Part shown: positions 7,588 through 15,808 of the stretch, piece after piece
Position numbering within the stretch: the stretch's first letter is position 1
How the letters are laid out: each line of letters begins with the position of its first letter
IMG/VR virus record: IMGVR_UViG_3300037086_000360
Coordinates: 62,001 to 126,000 of that record
Source of the DNA: a virus
Direction: 5' to 3' (one strand)
Length of the DNA: 64,000 nt
Notes under the pieces: generated by a model
Database searches by the model: none
What the model saw: the letters and a program-made list of their open reading frames with translations, nothing else
Told to the model about the DNA's origin: nothing
Made by a program: the position numbers and the translations under genes

Positions 7588-7595
7588 GCATACTT
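7588..7595 (+). promoter_or_regulatory. GCATACTT box before tRNA-Ser
   Basis: GCATACTT lies 22 bases upstream of the tRNA-Ser 5' end at 7610, in the short gap after the previous stop. Confidence 0.45.
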
Positions 7596-7609
7596 CTTTT
7601 TGAATGCTT

Positions 7610-7696
7610 GGAGGCATCGCATAGCGGTTGAGTGCGTCGGTCCTGAAAACCGAAATGGGCGCAAGTCCATCGGGGGTTCGAATCCCTCTGCCTCCG
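7610..7696 (+). tRNA. tRNA-Ser (TGA), C33 variant
   Basis: Class II: acceptor GGAGGCA pairs with TGCCTCC, discriminator G (Ser identity), long variable arm ATGGGC-GCAA-GTCCAT. The anticodon loop CCTGAAA gives TGA with C at position 33. Confidence 0.88.
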
Positions 7697-7699
7697 TAG

Positions 7700-7746
7700 A
7701 TCGTGGTCGTCAGTGCTTGTCCGTGCTCACACTGCCTTATCACGAT
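7700..7746 (+). ncRNA. Two-storey hairpin RNA element
   Basis: ATCGTG pairs with CACGAT, then after an internal loop CAGTG pairs with CACTG. It sits between tRNA-Ser and a terminator. It could be a stable 3' trailer structure or an independent small RNA. Confidence 0.4.
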
Positions 7747-7752
7747 TGAACC

Positions 7753-7791
7753 CCGGGGAATGTCTCGCGGAAGCTTTTCCCGGTTATTTTT
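7753..7791 (+). terminator. Likely intrinsic terminator
   Basis: CCGGGGAA pairs with TTCCCGG (one bulge) and is followed by TTATTTTT, ending the tRNA-Ser transcript before the next CDS. Confidence 0.65.
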
Positions 7792-7794
7792 GAA

Positions 7795-7992
7795 ATGAAT
7801 CACTACATCATTTGTAGAACATGTGGAAAGCACTTCATCCTTGATGAATCCAACAAGGATGGCAGGTGTTCTGATGAGTGTAAAAAAAGATACCGGGCAT
7901 GTTTAAACTGTGGAAAGTATTACATCGGAGAGCTCGAGTATTGTTCAAAGGAGTGTGGGATTCAATACAAATTTGAATCTCCGTATGCATGA
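7795..7992 (+). CDS. Double zinc-finger miniprotein
   Basis: A 65-aa protein with four Cys pairs: C-R-T-C, a C-S-D-E-C cluster, C-L-N-C and C-S-K-E-C. This suggests two tandem treble-clef or ribbon sites. No catalytic motif. Its stop is overlapped by the next start region. Confidence 0.78.
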   Translation: MNHYIICRTCGKHFILDESNKDGRCSDECKKRYRACLNCGKYYIGELEYCSKECGIQYKFESPYA

Positions 7993-8245
7993 CATGGATG
8001 CAAACAAGCTTGAGAAACTTAGACAATTACCCTACTCAATCAGACGTTGCTGTGGTTCTTGTTTGCACAACATGGGCTTCAAAGACACGTTCTGGACCAC
8101 ATGCTCAGTCAACGACTATGAACATTTGAAGCATACAGAAACTGGAAGACAGCTTTCGATCTATATGTTTGGTTGCTGTCCAAAGTTTTCGTGGAATCCA
8201 GATGTTAAAAACCTAGGAGTTTGGATAGAGTTCTTAGAGAAATGA
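7985..8245 (+). CDS. Cys-containing hypothetical protein
   Basis: An 86-aa protein whose start resembles the Cys-rich miniproteins at 5442-6293 (N-K-L-E-K-L, then C-C-G-S-C). ATG 7994 is an equally plausible start. Further Cys residues near 48 and 65-66 suggest a metal site. Function unknown. Confidence 0.72.
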   Translation: MHDMDANKLEKLRQLPYSIRRCCGSCLHNMGFKDTFWTTCSVNDYEHLKHTETGRQLSIYMFGCCPKFSWNPDVKNLGVWIEFLEK

Positions 8246-8248
8246 TTT

Positions 8249-8334
8249 GGAGCAATCGCATAGTTGGTCGAGTGCGTCCGCTTGGAAAGCGGATATGGGT
8301 CAAACCATCGGGGGTTCGAATCCCTCTTGCTCCG
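8249..8334 (+). tRNA. tRNA-Ser (GGA)
   Basis: Class II: acceptor GGAGCAA pairs with TTGCTCC, discriminator G, anticodon loop TTGGAAA with T33, variable arm ATGGGT-CAA-ACCAT. Confidence 0.92.
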
Positions 8335-8351
8335 TAATTTTAGGAGTAAAA

Positions 8352-8918
8352 ATGTTGGATAAAATCAAGCTATTAAGCCAATTGATTGCAGCCGATTGTT
8401 TAAAGTTTGGTCAGTTTCAACTGAAATCTGGTCAGATATCTCCTTACTATTTGGATTTACGCAAAATCATTTCAAAACCTTCTCTCTTAGTTCAAGTAGC
8501 AGAAGCATACATCATTCTTCTCAAACATTTGTCGTATGATTTGATAGCAGCCGTGCCACTAGCAGCTCTTCCAATTGCCACCGCAGTTTCTATCCATCTT
8601 AATGTTCCATTTGTATATCCAAGACTAGTAGCTAAAGAACATGGAACAGGTAATTCTATTGAAGGAAGTTTCAAGCCAGCTGATAAAGTTGTATTGCTCG
8701 ATGATGTCATCAGCACGGCTCGCAGTAAGCTGGAAGCAATAGAAGTTTTGAAAAAAGAGGGGCTCAACATTACAGATTTAGTAGTATTAATAGATAGAGA
8801 AAGTGGTGGGAGCGAGGAAATGGAGCGAAATGGTGTGCGTTGCCACAGTTATGCTAAGATTTCTGAGCTCTTGAGCTTATACAAAGAACTTTCCCAACAA
8901 ACATTTGACCGAAGGTGA
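8352..8918 (+). CDS. pyrE: Orotate phosphoribosyltransferase
   Basis: A 188-aa enzyme that joins orotate to PRPP to give orotidine 5'-phosphate in pyrimidine synthesis. Visible family features: Y-Y-L-D-L-R near residue 32, the flexible loop R-L-V-A-K-E-H-G (91-98) and the PRPP-binding motif V-L-L-D-D-V-I-S-T-A (114-123), which has A where many homologues have G. ATG 8352 follows TAGGAG; an upstream in-frame extension through tRNA-Ser is rejected. Phage copies would supply pyrimidines, in line with thymidylate synthase at the right edge. Other phosphoribosyltransferases are a less likely alternative. Confidence 0.88.
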   Translation: MLDKIKLLSQLIAADCLKFGQFQLKSGQISPYYLDLRKIISKPSLLVQVAEAYIILLKHLSYDLIAAVPLAALPIATAVSIHLNVPFVYPRLVAKEHGTGNSIEGSFKPADKVVLLDDVISTARSKLEAIEVLKKEGLNITDLVVLIDRESGGSEEMERNGVRCHSYAKISELLSLYKELSQQTFDRR

Positions 8919-8940
8919 GCCTCGTCCGAAAGATAATAGC

Positions 8941-9192
8941 ATGATCAAGCTGAATACCTGGTATGATGGTTTAGCACCAGGTTTTAAGAGATGCTATTTC
9001 TACAAAAACAAGACACAATACATAGGTGTCGAATATGACATAGTTCGAGATAGTTGGTATTCAGATTTCTGGGATCAAGAGGTTATTCGACGCGAAGACG
9101 TAGCCAGTTTCGATGCTGATGACAAGACCTCGAGTGCCATCAAGCATGGGGTTGTGTCAAATCTATTCGACAATGTTCAGTATTTATTGTGA
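8941..9192 (+). CDS. Hypothetical protein
   Basis: An 83-aa protein with a Trp/Tyr-rich first half (L-N-T-W-Y near the start), a layout also seen in the 17578 gene. TTG 8905 is a possible but poorly supported earlier start. Function unknown. Confidence 0.72.
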   Translation: MIKLNTWYDGLAPGFKRCYFYKNKTQYIGVEYDIVRDSWYSDFWDQEVIRREDVASFDADDKTSSAIKHGVVSNLFDNVQYLL

Positions 9193-9202
9193 GGAGCATG
9201 TA

Positions 9203-9496
9203 ATGGACTTCAAAAATGTTAAAGAAGAAAAGCGCCCGATAGTATCATGGGATAATTATCGTGACAACAGTATATATCCTTGGATGGCTGATTGGGAAAT
9301 GCCCGACAAAGAATTTGACGATATGATTGCTAAATTGAAGAAAAAAGAACCTGAAACTTCCATAGAACAATTAAAAAAAGAAAACAAACAAAAATTTTCA
9401 TCTTATGCTATGAAAAAGACAGCATTTCATTCGAAATACTGGGTAAAGATTTATCATAATCCAGAGTATAAATATGATTTTGAAAATGAAGCATAA
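9203..9496 (+). CDS. Hypothetical protein
   Basis: A 97-aa Lys/Glu-rich protein with a Trp-rich N-terminal third and a central helical stretch. ATG 9203 is preceded by GAGGAG. No family recognised. Confidence 0.8.
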   Translation: MDFKNVKEEKRPIVSWDNYRDNSIYPWMADWEMPDKEFDDMIAKLKKKEPETSIEQLKKENKQKFSSYAMKKTAFHSKYWVKIYHNPEYKYDFENEA

Positions 9497-9683
9497 AAAT
9501 ATCCACTTTAAAGATGAAAGTGGAAAAGAATGGTGTGTTGGGATGCAAATGATTGAGACTGATTTTAAGTGTCTTTATTGTGGGAAAGCCATTGGATATG
9601 CCAACAACTATTGTGGAAAGTGTGGGAAGAAACTCAACTGGCCAACAATCGCTGTTACAGAAGATCTGTCAAAATTGAACTAA
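9486..9683 (+). CDS. Zinc-ribbon miniprotein
   Basis: A 65-aa protein ending in a compact ribbon: C-L-Y-C-G-K followed by C-G-K-C-G-K-K-L. It overlaps the previous gene by 11 bases; ATG 9474 is an alternative start. Function unknown. Confidence 0.75.
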   Translation: MKHKNIHFKDESGKEWCVGMQMIETDFKCLYCGKAIGYANNYCGKCGKKLNWPTIAVTEDLSKLN

Positions 9684-9685
9684 TT

Positions 9686-9777
9686 GGCAGGGGGCATCGT
9701 TCTCCCGAGCACGTGCACGGGCTAATGCCCCGTCGGAACTTGCCGCGAGCTCATGTCGAAGACGCCCACCCCCTGCT
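9686..9777 (+). ncRNA. Structured RNA closed by a GC-rich terminal stem
   Basis: The ends GCAGGGGG and CCCCCTGC pair, and inside GGGGCAT can alternatively pair with ATGCCCC. GC content is far above the flanks and no reading frame fits. It precedes a GCATATTT box. It could be a small RNA or a switch between two folds. Confidence 0.5.
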
Positions 9778-9790
9778 CTTCATTCACAAA

Positions 9791-9798
9791 GCATATTT
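9791..9798 (+). promoter_or_regulatory. GCATATTT box before 9807 gene
   Basis: GCATATTT begins 16 bases before ATG 9807; the gap is only A and T and holds no Shine-Dalgarno. Confidence 0.6.
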
Positions 9799-9806
9799 TT
9801 ATTTAT

Positions 9807-10013
9807 ATGAAAATGAAAACACCCAAACAATCAGCGCGCGAAGAATATTTTTGGGTCACAACTTATGACTCTTCAATACCACAAGTAGTAAAGCTTGATC
9901 AGAATGGAAAAGTATTCTTTTTCACTGTTTGGCATGGAATAAATTGGAAATATATGAAGGATGTGGGTCCTGATGAAATACATTTCATTCGCAAGATCAG
10001 GTCTCCAAAATGA
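9807..10013 (+). CDS. Hypothetical protein, probably from leaderless mRNA
   Basis: A 68-aa protein starting at ATG 9807 (M-K-M-K-T). An upstream extension would cross the structured RNA and the promoter-like box, so it is rejected. Trp-rich, no family recognised. Overlaps the next gene by four bases. Confidence 0.75.
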   Translation: MKMKTPKQSAREEYFWVTTYDSSIPQVVKLDQNGKVFFFTVWHGINWKYMKDVGPDEIHFIRKIRSPK

Positions 10014-10303
10014 ACCAAAAGAATTACGACTATCTAAAATATGAACTAGGATTCCAAGAAGTTATCCAATGGATTGGCGATGAAAAGTATTTCATTGTAA
10101 GAAATCAGTTTGGGGAAATAGAAGAAATTGTTGGAACCGATATGAAGAACTATGGACTAGAAGTTTTGATGATGTCTCCAATGTGTGTAAGTAGAAAAAT
10201 AGAAGAAATTGAATATTGTGGAGAAGTGATCAACACTACAGAATGGAGAGAAAAGCATGACAACAGCGGAGTTGATCAGAGAACTGCAGAAAGAAGATCC
10301 TGA
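10010..10303 (+). CDS. Hypothetical protein
   Basis: A 97-aa acidic protein. Its last 47 bases are shared with the next gene in another frame. No family recognised. Confidence 0.75.
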   Translation: MNQKNYDYLKYELGFQEVIQWIGDEKYFIVRNQFGEIEEIVGTDMKNYGLEVLMMSPMCVSRKIEEIEYCGEVINTTEWREKHDNSGVDQRTAERRS

Positions 10304-10856
10304 AGGAACTTGTCAGGTAAGAACTAGTGATGGTGGAGCAGTTTTTTGTTGTGAGGGCAAAGCGGGTTATTGGGATGGTCCTTATAGTTATATTGACAAA
10401 AATGAATTTGTAATAACCGATAAGGACAACAAAGTTGATATTCATTCCATGACTTACGAAACGTGGATATGGGATAATGATGGTGATTATTCCAACATTC
10501 GTGTAGAAGTCCACGGAGATAAAAAGAAATATTACTTAGAGAAGTTTGAAGAAATCTCCAAAGAAGCCAAACGTGCTGCAAAGCAACACAATGAAGAGTT
10601 TTTTTATGAAGTGCTAAATAAGATAAAAGAAGGATGGGCAATCGCTCAACCTCTAAGTGCCGCGATTGGACATTATCATGTTATGTGGTTTCTAAAGGAT
10701 CCAAACTTTGATTTCAAGGGCACAGATACAAAGCTCAATCAGGGGCAATGTGACATTGTTTTAAACAGTGGTTTTTTTGTCCCAATCAAAACTGAAAAAA
10801 ATATTGAGTGGCATTTCACATTAGCTAATGATGGGTATAGGAAAAAGAATGACTAA
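10257..10856 (+). CDS. Hypothetical protein with phage ELIRELQK-type N-terminus
   Basis: A 199-aa protein. The N-terminus (T-A-E-L-I-R-E-L-Q-K, then D-P-E) is a motif I know from many small phage proteins of unknown role. The next gene begins in a similar way. ATG 10257 is preceded by GGAGAG, supporting the long overlap. The acidic middle region is rich in Asp and Trp. Confidence 0.8.
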   Translation: MTTAELIRELQKEDPEGTCQVRTSDGGAVFCCEGKAGYWDGPYSYIDKNEFVITDKDNKVDIHSMTYETWIWDNDGDYSNIRVEVHGDKKKYYLEKFEEISKEAKRAAKQHNEEFFYEVLNKIKEGWAIAQPLSAAIGHYHVMWFLKDPNFDFKGTDTKLNQGQCDIVLNSGFFVPIKTEKNIEWHFTLANDGYRKKND

Positions 10857-11097
10857 TCAAGATATGATTGCTAAGTTGCATAAAGACTTTCCGGAACACA
10901 CATTCAAAATAGCAAAATTGTCGGATCAAGAAAATTTTGAAAAGAGAGAATATTTGGCAATTGATGGTGGGCCATCCATAATTCATTGGACAAGAATAGA
11001 AAATTTTTCTGGTTCAGTCGAAACAGAAAAGGCGCTATATGGTCTTATTACGGGCGAAATTATGACATACTTTTTGCAACATCAGGGAAAAATATAG
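10849..11097 (+). CDS. Hypothetical protein, related N-terminus
   Basis: An 82-aa protein beginning M-T-N-Q-D-M-I-A-K-L, matching the first 25 residues of the previous gene in spacing and ending in a Q-H-Q-G tail. Probably a paralogous short domain. Confidence 0.72.
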   Translation: MTNQDMIAKLHKDFPEHTFKIAKLSDQENFEKREYLAIDGGPSIIHWTRIENFSGSVETEKALYGLITGEIMTYFLQHQGKI

Positions 11098-11153
11098 AAA
11101 GAATAGATTAGGAAAGGCCAACCCCAAAATCTATAATAAGGAGAGAATACAAT

Positions 11154-13043
11154 ATGTCTAGAGTAATTGGAATTGACCTTGGAACCTCCAACTCCGCAGC
11201 GGCGGTAATGGAAGGTGATAGACCGGCTATCATTCCTTCAGCAGAAGGTGCCGGAGTTTCTTCAGGTAAGGCGTTCCCATCTTTCGTGGCATTCACGAAA
11301 GAAGGTGATCGTTTAGTAGGAGAACCTGCAAAGAGGCAGGCAGCTATCAATCCAGATGGAACCATTTTTGCAGCAAAGCGCAAAATGGGAACTGACTACA
11401 AATTCAATGTTTTTGGAAAGAACTATAGCCCACAGCAAATCTCTGCCTATATCTTGCAAAAGATTAAACAGGATGCTGAAAATTATTTGGGCGAAAAGGT
11501 CGAAGAGGTGGTCATCACATGTCCAGCGTACTTTGATGACAACCAGCGCACAGCTACAAAAGATGCTGGAGAAATTGCAGGACTCAAAGTTCTTAGAGTT
11601 ATCAATGAACCTACTGCTGCTTGTCTAGCCTATGGTCTAGAAAAAGCTGGTAGGGAAATGAAGATTCTCGTGTTTGACTTTGGTGGTGGAACACTTGATG
11701 TCACCATTATGGAAATGTGGAAAGAGGGTGGTTTCAAGGTTGTTTCTACTAGTGGAGACACTCAGCTTGGTGGAACCGACATGGACAATGCCTTTGTAGA
11801 ATATGTAGAAAAAGAGTTCGAGCGTCAAACTGGAATCGATCTCAAAAAGGACACAATGGCTACACAGAGGGTGAGAGAGGCTGCTGAAAAGGCAAAAGTA
11901 GAACTCTCAAGCACACTCACCACGGACATCAATCTGCCATTCATAACTGCGGATGCTTCTGGTCCTAAGCATATGACAATGACGGTAAACAGAGCAAAAT
12001 TGGAAGAGCTCGTTGGACCTATTGTTCAAAGAAGCAGTGGCCCACTGAAGATGGCGCTAAGAGATGCCAAGGTAGCGTTTGAAAAAGACGGTGCCCAGTT
12101 CAATGAAAATGGTGCAGACATCGATAAGATCATCATGGTTGGTGGTCCTACACGCATGCCTATTGTCCAAAAGTTTGTCGAAGATTTCTTTGGCAAAAAG
12201 GTAGAACGTGGAGTTGATCCAATGGAGTGTGTTGCTCTTGGAGCGGCAGTTCAGGCAGCAATTATCAAGGGAGATGTGAAAGACATTCTTCTTCTAGATG
12301 TCACTCCTCTTTCTCTTGGTCTTGAGACGCTTGGAAATGTTCATACCAAGTTGATCGATCGAAACACTACTATTCCTACGAGAAAGAGTCATGTGTTTTC
12401 AACTGCTGCCGATAACCAGACTGAAGTCACAATCCGTGTTCTTCAGGGTGAACGCCCAATGTCTAATGACAATGTAGAATTGGGAAGATTCAATCTTGTT
12501 GGCATTCCTCCTGCACCCAGGGGTGTTCCTCAAATAGAAGTCGCTTTTGACATCGATGCTAGTGGCATAGTTTCTGTATCAGCAAAAGATCTTGGGACTG
12601 GCAAAGAGCAGTCGATCAAGATCACAGCACCAAAGAAGCTCTCTAAGGAAGAGATCGAGAAAATGGTACGCGAAGCTGAACAGTTTGCCTCAGATGATGC
12701 AAAACGAAAGGAAGAAGTGGAGGCCACAAATCAAGCTGATGCTTTGGCCTATTCTGTCGAAAAATCTCTCAAAGATTATGGTGATAGGGTTAGTCAAAAT
12801 GAGCGCGCCGATATCGAATCGAAGTTAAACGATTTGAAAACAGCCATTAAAGATAAGAACCTTGATAGAATAAAAACGGCATCTGAAGATCTGACAAAAT
12901 CGTCTCACAAACTTGCTGAAGAAATATATAAGCAGCAAGCGAGCCAACAGGCTGGTTTTCAAGCCGATCCTCAGCCAGATCAGAATGCAAAGAAACTGGA
13001 TGACGAGGTAATTGATGCTGAATTTCATGAAGAAAAGAAATAA
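11154..13043 (+). CDS. dnaK: Hsp70 chaperone DnaK
   Basis: A full-length 629-aa Hsp70 that would use ATP to bind and release unfolded peptides in the cytoplasm. The nucleotide-binding domain spans about 1-385 with the phosphate motif G-I-D-L-G-T-S near residue 6 and F-D-F-G-G-G-T near 175. The interdomain linker D-V-T-P-L-S-L-G lies near 382, followed by the substrate domain and an acidic tail ending D-A-E-F-H-E-E. It has AAGGAG before ATG. No GrpE or DnaJ gene is in the window, so it may work with host co-chaperones. No motif is missing, so it is likely active. Phage-encoded DnaK is uncommon. Confidence 0.97.
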   Translation: MSRVIGIDLGTSNSAAAVMEGDRPAIIPSAEGAGVSSGKAFPSFVAFTKEGDRLVGEPAKRQAAINPDGTIFAAKRKMGTDYKFNVFGKNYSPQQISAYILQKIKQDAENYLGEKVEEVVITCPAYFDDNQRTATKDAGEIAGLKVLRVINEPTAACLAYGLEKAGREMKILVFDFGGGTLDVTIMEMWKEGGFKVVSTSGDTQLGGTDMDNAFVEYVEKEFERQTGIDLKKDTMATQRVREAAEKAKVELSSTLTTDINLPFITADASGPKHMTMTVNRAKLEELVGPIVQRSSGPLKMALRDAKVAFEKDGAQFNENGADIDKIIMVGGPTRMPIVQKFVEDFFGKKVERGVDPMECVALGAAVQAAIIKGDVKDILLLDVTPLSLGLETLGNVHTKLIDRNTTIPTRKSHVFSTAADNQTEVTIRVLQGERPMSNDNVELGRFNLVGIPPAPRGVPQIEVAFDIDASGIVSVSAKDLGTGKEQSIKITAPKKLSKEEIEKMVREAEQFASDDAKRKEEVEATNQADALAYSVEKSLKDYGDRVSQNERADIESKLNDLKTAIKDKNLDRIKTASEDLTKSSHKLAEEIYKQQASQQAGFQADPQPDQNAKKLDDEVIDAEFHEEKK

Positions 13044-13066
13044 TTAGGCGGCCGCGGGGCTGCCTT

Positions 13067-13156
13067 GGAGGCGTAAACCGAAATTGGTATCGGCCCAGTT
13101 TCGAAAACTGGTCAGGGGCGCGAGCACCTGTGGAGGTTCGAGACCTCTCGCCTCCG
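13067..13156 (+). tRNA. tRNA-Ser (CGA)
   Basis: Class II: acceptor GGAGGCG pairs with CGCCTCC, discriminator G, anticodon loop TTCGAAA with T33, long variable arm CAGGGGC-GCGA-GCACCTG. Confidence 0.92.
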
Positions 13157-13175
13157 TATTCTAAAGGAGATAAGA

Positions 13176-13682
13176 ATGAAAAAGTTGATGGTTTTGATTT
13201 TGATGCTTTGTTCTACTTTTGCTTTTGCCTACTCTCAGAGAGTTCTCGGTTCAGTCCAATATTTTGAGCTTGGATCTGCTAGAACGCGTATTCTTTCAGT
13301 TAGTGTTGATGTAACTGGAAACGTGACACTTAACGCTGATTTATTCTCATATAGTCTTACTACTGCCGATAAAGATTCTTTAGTTGCAATGTTGAATGAT
13401 TGTCTTAGATTGATCGGTATTGCTGAGTCGAACAAGACAACAATAGACTACCAGAAGAAGTTGAAGCCAGTTTTCATGAGTTTGAGTTGGGGATACATAT
13501 ATGCCACTTTCACCACGTCTGGCTATGAACACTCTGGATTGGAAATTTGCACAATCTGTGGAGGTAACAATTTGATTATGGATATTGGAAAACAGCAGAT
13601 TTCAGATCTTATTGCTATTCTCAATAAAGCGTCTTCTGAGCAAGACGACATAACGAGGCAAATCAAGTTATTCGAGCAATGA
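13176..13682 (+). CDS. Exported protein with signal peptide
   Basis: A 168-aa protein with a lysine-plus-hydrophobic N-terminus and an A-F-A junction near residue 18, a clear Sec-type signal peptide. The mature part is Ser/Thr-rich with a C-T-I-C pair near 128. AAAGGAG precedes ATG. Probably periplasmic; function unknown. Confidence 0.85.
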   Translation: MKKLMVLILMLCSTFAFAYSQRVLGSVQYFELGSARTRILSVSVDVTGNVTLNADLFSYSLTTADKDSLVAMLNDCLRLIGIAESNKTTIDYQKKLKPVFMSLSWGYIYATFTTSGYEHSGLEICTICGGNNLIMDIGKQQISDLIAILNKASSEQDDITRQIKLFEQ

Positions 13683-13897
13683 GAAAGCATCTCAAATCAA
13701 TTTTTTATAAAAGAAAGGTGTTTCTTTTAGAATGGTTAAGTATAGCTTCTGTTCTTCTTGGAGCAGTCATTATCACTTTGAAATTCATTCAAACTTTACA
13801 CATCTCTTGGGTTCTAGCTACGGCCCCATTTGCCATTGTTCCGCTTCTCTACTTAGTTGTTATTGTTATATTCCTCGTTGCCATGAGTAGACGATAG
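13679..13897 (+). CDS. Two-segment membrane protein
   Basis: A 72-aa protein with hydrophobic segments at about 20-40 and 44-68 and basic ends. It overlaps the exported-protein stop by four bases, so the two may act together. Confidence 0.82.
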   Translation: MRKHLKSIFYKRKVFLLEWLSIASVLLGAVIITLKFIQTLHISWVLATAPFAIVPLLYLVVIVIFLVAMSRR

Positions 13898-13915
13898 CAT
13901 ACTGATTGCTAGTAG

Positions 13916-13923
13916 GCATATTT
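13916..13923 (+). promoter_or_regulatory. GCATATTT box before 13930 gene
   Basis: GCATATTT begins 14 bases before ATG 13930 and the gap CTTCGT has no Shine-Dalgarno. One of the clearest sites. Confidence 0.65.
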
Positions 13924-13929
13924 CTTCGT

Positions 13930-14229
13930 ATGACAATACATGGAACTCGGTGTCTGTTGTGTGGAGATCTGATATTCTCTAGAGCTCGCCATGATATGCG
14001 TTGGTGCTCGTGTGAGAATGTCGCAGTGGATGGTGGGTTCGACTATACCAAAGGAACTCTCAGGGGTGCCATTGAAACTGTTATAGCAGAAACGATTGAG
14101 CTTGATGTTGATATAAAGATTCTTTACAATGATTGGAGCCATGGAGCCGATAAATTCGGTCTCATCAAATGGTTGGGCACTCAAGAAGAGCTCGAAGTAC
14201 TCCAGGCAAAAGCTCTTTTACAGAGCTGA
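13930..14229 (+). CDS. Cys/His protein with C-terminal AKALL motif
   Basis: A 99-aa protein starting at ATG 13930, with C-L-L-C near residue 8 and C-S-C near 27, possibly a zinc site. It ends L-Q-A-K-A-L-L-Q-S, another A-K-x-L-L C-terminus. No Shine-Dalgarno; a promoter-like box sits 14 bases before the start. Confidence 0.78.
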   Translation: MTIHGTRCLLCGDLIFSRARHDMRWCSCENVAVDGGFDYTKGTLRGAIETVIAETIELDVDIKILYNDWSHGADKFGLIKWLGTQEELEVLQAKALLQS

Positions 14230-14243
14230 GGTAAAGATAAATT

Positions 14244-14564
14244 ATGATGCTAAACGATTACAACGAAATCAAAGAAAAGGCTCTTTCGCATCTTTCTGAG
14301 GCCAGAAACGCATATGTGAAAAAATATCCAGTCGCAATGGCCATGAAAGATTTCGATCAGGTTTCGAAGCTAAAAAACATGATTCGCATGTGTGAAGTCG
14401 GCATCATGAACATTGAGAAGATGAACCTTGACCAACTTCAAAACATCATCAATGATTCTATCTCAAAGGCTATAGGGTTTGGTGAGGATGAGGATGATGA
14501 AGAAGATGAGGAAGATGATGAGGATGAAATAGATCCAAATGAGCCACAATTTGGAAAGAACTAG
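14244..14564 (+). CDS. Hypothetical protein with poly-acidic tail
   Basis: A 106-aa protein: helical first 70 residues, then an almost uninterrupted Asp/Glu run (about 77-97). GAGGTAAAGATAA precedes the start. Acidic tails are seen in nucleic-acid mimics and SSB-like proteins, but no family is recognised. Confidence 0.8.
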   Translation: MMLNDYNEIKEKALSHLSEARNAYVKKYPVAMAMKDFDQVSKLKNMIRMCEVGIMNIEKMNLDQLQNIINDSISKAIGFGEDEDDEEDEEDDEDEIDPNEPQFGKN

Positions 14565-15052
14565 TGGATCTTCACAAAATTCGACAATCTAAAATTTATA
14601 GACAGATTCTTTCTTTAGGCTATAAAGACGTTACTTCTTCTCGACAAGAAAAGACCGCCACCTTGGCGCTCTCTGCCACCCGTCAGTTTATTACTGTCCA
14701 TACTAATGGTTATATTCGTCTTGGTAAAATTCGTTCCTATTCCAATGGTATTCCTCGCTATGCTCCAATAAGAGATCCAAAGTCTGGAGCTTTTACTAAT
14801 GAAGAAGAATATGTTGAAGGTCTTCAATTTCTTTTCAATCGTCTAACCAAACAAGATGATCGTCAGAAAAAGGCCCAAGAATTTGTTTTAGAAAATGCCA
14901 AAGTTATCATTCGTGGTTCTTTTGAAGAAATAATGGGAGACTATTGGAGTAGGAGAGCGATTAAGCTTTTACACCAACAAGATTGGGTTGATTTGAAGGG
15001 CCTCATAAAAGACATTCTTGAATCAGAAAAAAAGAATAAGATCACTTATTGA
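14564..15052 (+). CDS. Hypothetical protein
   Basis: A 162-aa mixed alpha/beta protein starting at GTG 14564, which overlaps the upstream TAG by one base. Basic N-terminal half, acidic/helical C-terminal half. No family recognised. Confidence 0.75.
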   Translation: MDLHKIRQSKIYRQILSLGYKDVTSSRQEKTATLALSATRQFITVHTNGYIRLGKIRSYSNGIPRYAPIRDPKSGAFTNEEEYVEGLQFLFNRLTKQDDRQKKAQEFVLENAKVIIRGSFEEIMGDYWSRRAIKLLHQQDWVDLKGLIKDILESEKKNKITY

Positions 15053-15053
15053 T

Positions 15054-15061
15054 GCATATTT
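15054..15061 (+). promoter_or_regulatory. GCATATTT box before structured RNA
   Basis: GCATATTT directly follows the stop of the previous gene and precedes a 200-nt folded, non-coding stretch. Confidence 0.5.
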
Positions 15062-15065
15062 AATA

Positions 15066-15260
15066 GTGCATTGAAGCGGTGGCGAGAGTTTCATCCATAC
15101 AGGAAAAAAAGACTCTTACCGAATTACACTCAGTGCTCTTTAGAAATTTACGAAGTGTAGCGGGCAGGATGGTTACATCAAATAGCACGGGTGCCCCAAC
15201 AACGGCGCCCAACAAATCCTAACAACCACTTGCTGGTTGTTAGGTAACTCTCGAAAGAGA
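15066..15260 (+). ncRNA. Multi-hairpin structured RNA
   Basis: No reading frame fits this stretch. Paired elements in order: CGGT/ACCG enclosing AGAGT/ACTCT, ACACT/AGTGT, GGGTGCC/GGCGCCC, a perfect ten-pair hairpin CCTAACAACC/GGTTGTTAGG, and AACTCTC-GAAA-GAGAGTT. A promoter-like box lies just upstream. It may be a small RNA or a long leader of the peroxiredoxin gene. Confidence 0.55.
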
Positions 15261-15325
15261 GTTGAGCCTTCCTCATAACACACACTTCTCTTTTTCTAAC
15301 CAACCCTCCTATCAGGAGGAACCTA

Positions 15326-15805
15326 ATGGAAGTGATTCTATCACAAGGCCAAGAGGCTCCTGATTTCTCCCTGAAAGATCAAGACAGCAGGATTATAAAG
15401 CTCTCCGACTTTAGGGGAAGAAAGGTCCTTCTCTATTTCTATCCCAAAGCAGACACCTCAGGATGTATAGCACAATCATGTGCTGTGAGAGACGCTCGTC
15501 AAGAGTTGGAGAATTTCAGTATTGATATCCTTGGAATCAGTCCAGACAGCCAAGAAGATCAAAAGAAGTTTGATCTCAAATATTCTCTTGGATTTCCACT
15601 TTTGTCGGATACAACACATGAAGTTGCTGAGGCCTATGGCGTATGGGGTGATAAGATCTATGCTTTCTTTACGGGTATAGTTCGATCTTCATTTCTTGTA
15701 GATGAGGTTGGAGATCTTGCTGAAGTTTGGTATAGGGTAAAACCTGAACAAACAGTTCCATTTACTCGACAAGCTATTAGAAAAAAGACTGCAGTTAGTA
15801 AGTAA
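15326..15805 (+). CDS. Peroxiredoxin, PrxQ/Bcp type
   Basis: A 159-aa thiol peroxidase that would reduce peroxides. F-Y-P-K-A-D-T-S-G-C holds the peroxidatic Cys 47, and Cys 52 follows at the C-x4-C spacing typical of PrxQ proteins. AGGAGGA precedes ATG. Needs a thioredoxin-like partner; a TlpA-like gene lies at 52930. Length fits the family. Confidence 0.93.
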   Translation: MEVILSQGQEAPDFSLKDQDSRIIKLSDFRGRKVLLYFYPKADTSGCIAQSCAVRDARQELENFSIDILGISPDSQEDQKKFDLKYSLGFPLLSDTTHEVAEAYGVWGDKIYAFFTGIVRSSFLVDEVGDLAEVWYRVKPEQTVPFTRQAIRKKTAVSK

Positions 15806-15808
15806 AAC

